DNA from: an uncultured Pirellulaceae bacterium
GTDB lineage: Bacteria; Planctomycetota; Planctomycetia; Pirellulales; Pirellulaceae
Assembly: GCA_937921995.1 (NCBI GenBank)
Contig: CAKZVF010000111.1
Span: 1-45,621 of the forward strand
Length of the DNA: 45,621 nt
Direction of reading: 5' to 3'
Shown: positions 45,076 to 45,621 of the stretch, piece by piece
Position numbering within the stretch: position 1 is the first letter of the stretch
How the letters are laid out: the number at the start of each line of letters is the position of its first letter
Translations under genes and position numbers: made by a program
The notes under the pieces: generated by a model
What the model was told of the DNA's origin: nothing
The model's database searches: none
What the model saw: the letters and a program-made list of their open reading frames with translations, nothing else

Positions 45076-45621
45076 ATGCCGCTGAGAGTGCAAAAACCCG
45101 TTACGCCACCGGTTTCCAACCCGGCCACCGTGCTCAATGGATTGGGTGTGACCAGGATCAAGCACGACTTCGACGGGGCCGATGCGTCCGCTGCTAAGAC
45201 TTCCGCATCAGCGCCTGATCGCCCGGTGCTTCGACTGCACCAACCACGGGATGAATCAGCCGTTCAATTTTCGGACACCAAGCAACTTCAGCAGATGGGC
45301 CGGCACTTGATCCGGTGGCGCGCCGAGCTGGAGAATCAGCAGGCTCAATTGAAATCCGAGCAGTATCACTGGACGCGCCAGATGCAGCTCGAGCATGAAC
45401 TGATTGCCGACCGCAATGCCAAACTGGACCACCGCGATCGACAAACCAAATCCATCGAGTTCCAACTGATGCAGTTGCAAAACGACGTCATCGACGCTCA
45501 GGTGGCGCTACAAAAAACGGTAGCATCGTTGACCGAGTGTTCTCTGCTTGAGAACCAAAAACACAACCGGGACGGCCGCACCATCGCCGAGCTAACAACG
45601 CTACGTTTCGAACTCAACGAG
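45076..45621 (+). CDS. Coiled-coil protein, 3' end cut by window edge
   Basis: An open frame of 182 codons from the ATG at 45076 to the window end. The first 60 residues are Pro/Ala/Ser-rich and probably disordered (PLRVQKPVTPPVSNPATVL). From about residue 70 on it is a long charged alpha-helix with Leu heptads (LIRWRAELENQQAQLKSEQ, QMQLEHELIADRNAKLDH, SIEFQLMQLQND), a coiled coil. No domain beyond this is visible in the window. The start has no strong ribosome binding site. Function unknown. Confidence 0.75.
   Translation, partial: MPLRVQKPVTPPVSNPATVLNGLGVTRIKHDFDGADASAAKTSASAPDRPVLRLHQPRDESAVQFSDTKQLQQMGRHLIRWRAELENQQAQLKSEQYHWTRQMQLEHELIADRNAKLDHRDRQTKSIEFQLMQLQNDVIDAQVALQKTVASLTECSLLENQKHNRDGRTIAELTTLRFELNE

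Overview
The window looks like the chromosome of a planctomycete of the Pirellulales (Rhodopirellula/Rubripirellula type). This is inferred from gene content and style, not from a search. The signs are many planctomycete-type proteins (multiheme cytochromes, squalene-cyclase-like repeat proteins, a TrkH with an extra soluble insert, GSFTDA-type NtrC regulators), dispersed long inverted repeats in gene gaps, moderate GC, and frequent GTG/TTG starts. No rRNA, tRNA, CRISPR array, insertion sequence or prophage was recognised.

Layout, left to right. 1-2724: the first 908 codons of a 5-oxoprolinase (minus strand, cut by the left edge). 2840-4302: the most exciting locus, a two-gene graspetide (omega-ester peptide) system. 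It has a precursor with eight [T/S]TxxxxEE core repeats behind a Tat-like twin-arginine leader, and an ATP-grasp ligase whose start overlaps the precursor's 3' end. 4329-9373: aldo/keto reductase, YihY/BrkB membrane protein, a secreted unknown, miaB and rplU. 9374-10875: an AT-rich module between two very similar terminators, holding a small unknown gene and a HEPN-domain gene split by a frame change at a candidate slippery heptamer.

10887-16603: a haem and nitrogen-oxide type cluster. It encodes an 11-haem cytochrome c with a hydroxylamine-oxidoreductase-like C-terminal half, a NirB-like flavoprotein fused to a [2Fe-2S] domain and a membrane domain, a single-domain globin, a Tll0287-like (DUF3365) haem lipoprotein, and a divergent one-haem lipoprotein. 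16623-18805: pepD and a NYN-domain nuclease-like gene.

18962-25936: the replication region gyrB, DUF721 (DciA-like), dnaN, dnaA and a cysteine desulfurase, all on the minus strand and without recF. The dnaA product lacks the usual domain I. The dnaA-dnaN gap and the 3' end of the desulfurase gene contain DnaA-box-like sites, so the chromosomal origin may lie here.

25994-32259: a membrane-anchored unknown, scpB with an acidic tail, a hyperacidic Asp/Glu/Tyr protein, hemA, a CcsA/HemX-like gene whose 3' end is built from an inverted-repeat element, and a sigma-54 activator. 32260-36478: regulatory genes (response regulator fused to an RsbW-like kinase domain, BlaI/MecI repressor, ECF sigma factor with RskA-like anti-sigma) and a glycine-zipper protein. 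36737-45621: membrane unknown, trkH, DUF2752, a DUF2617-like gene, asd, a HisA-like TIM barrel beside a squalene-cyclase-like repeat protein, and the start of a coiled-coil protein cut by the right edge. All family assignments come from reading motifs by eye.
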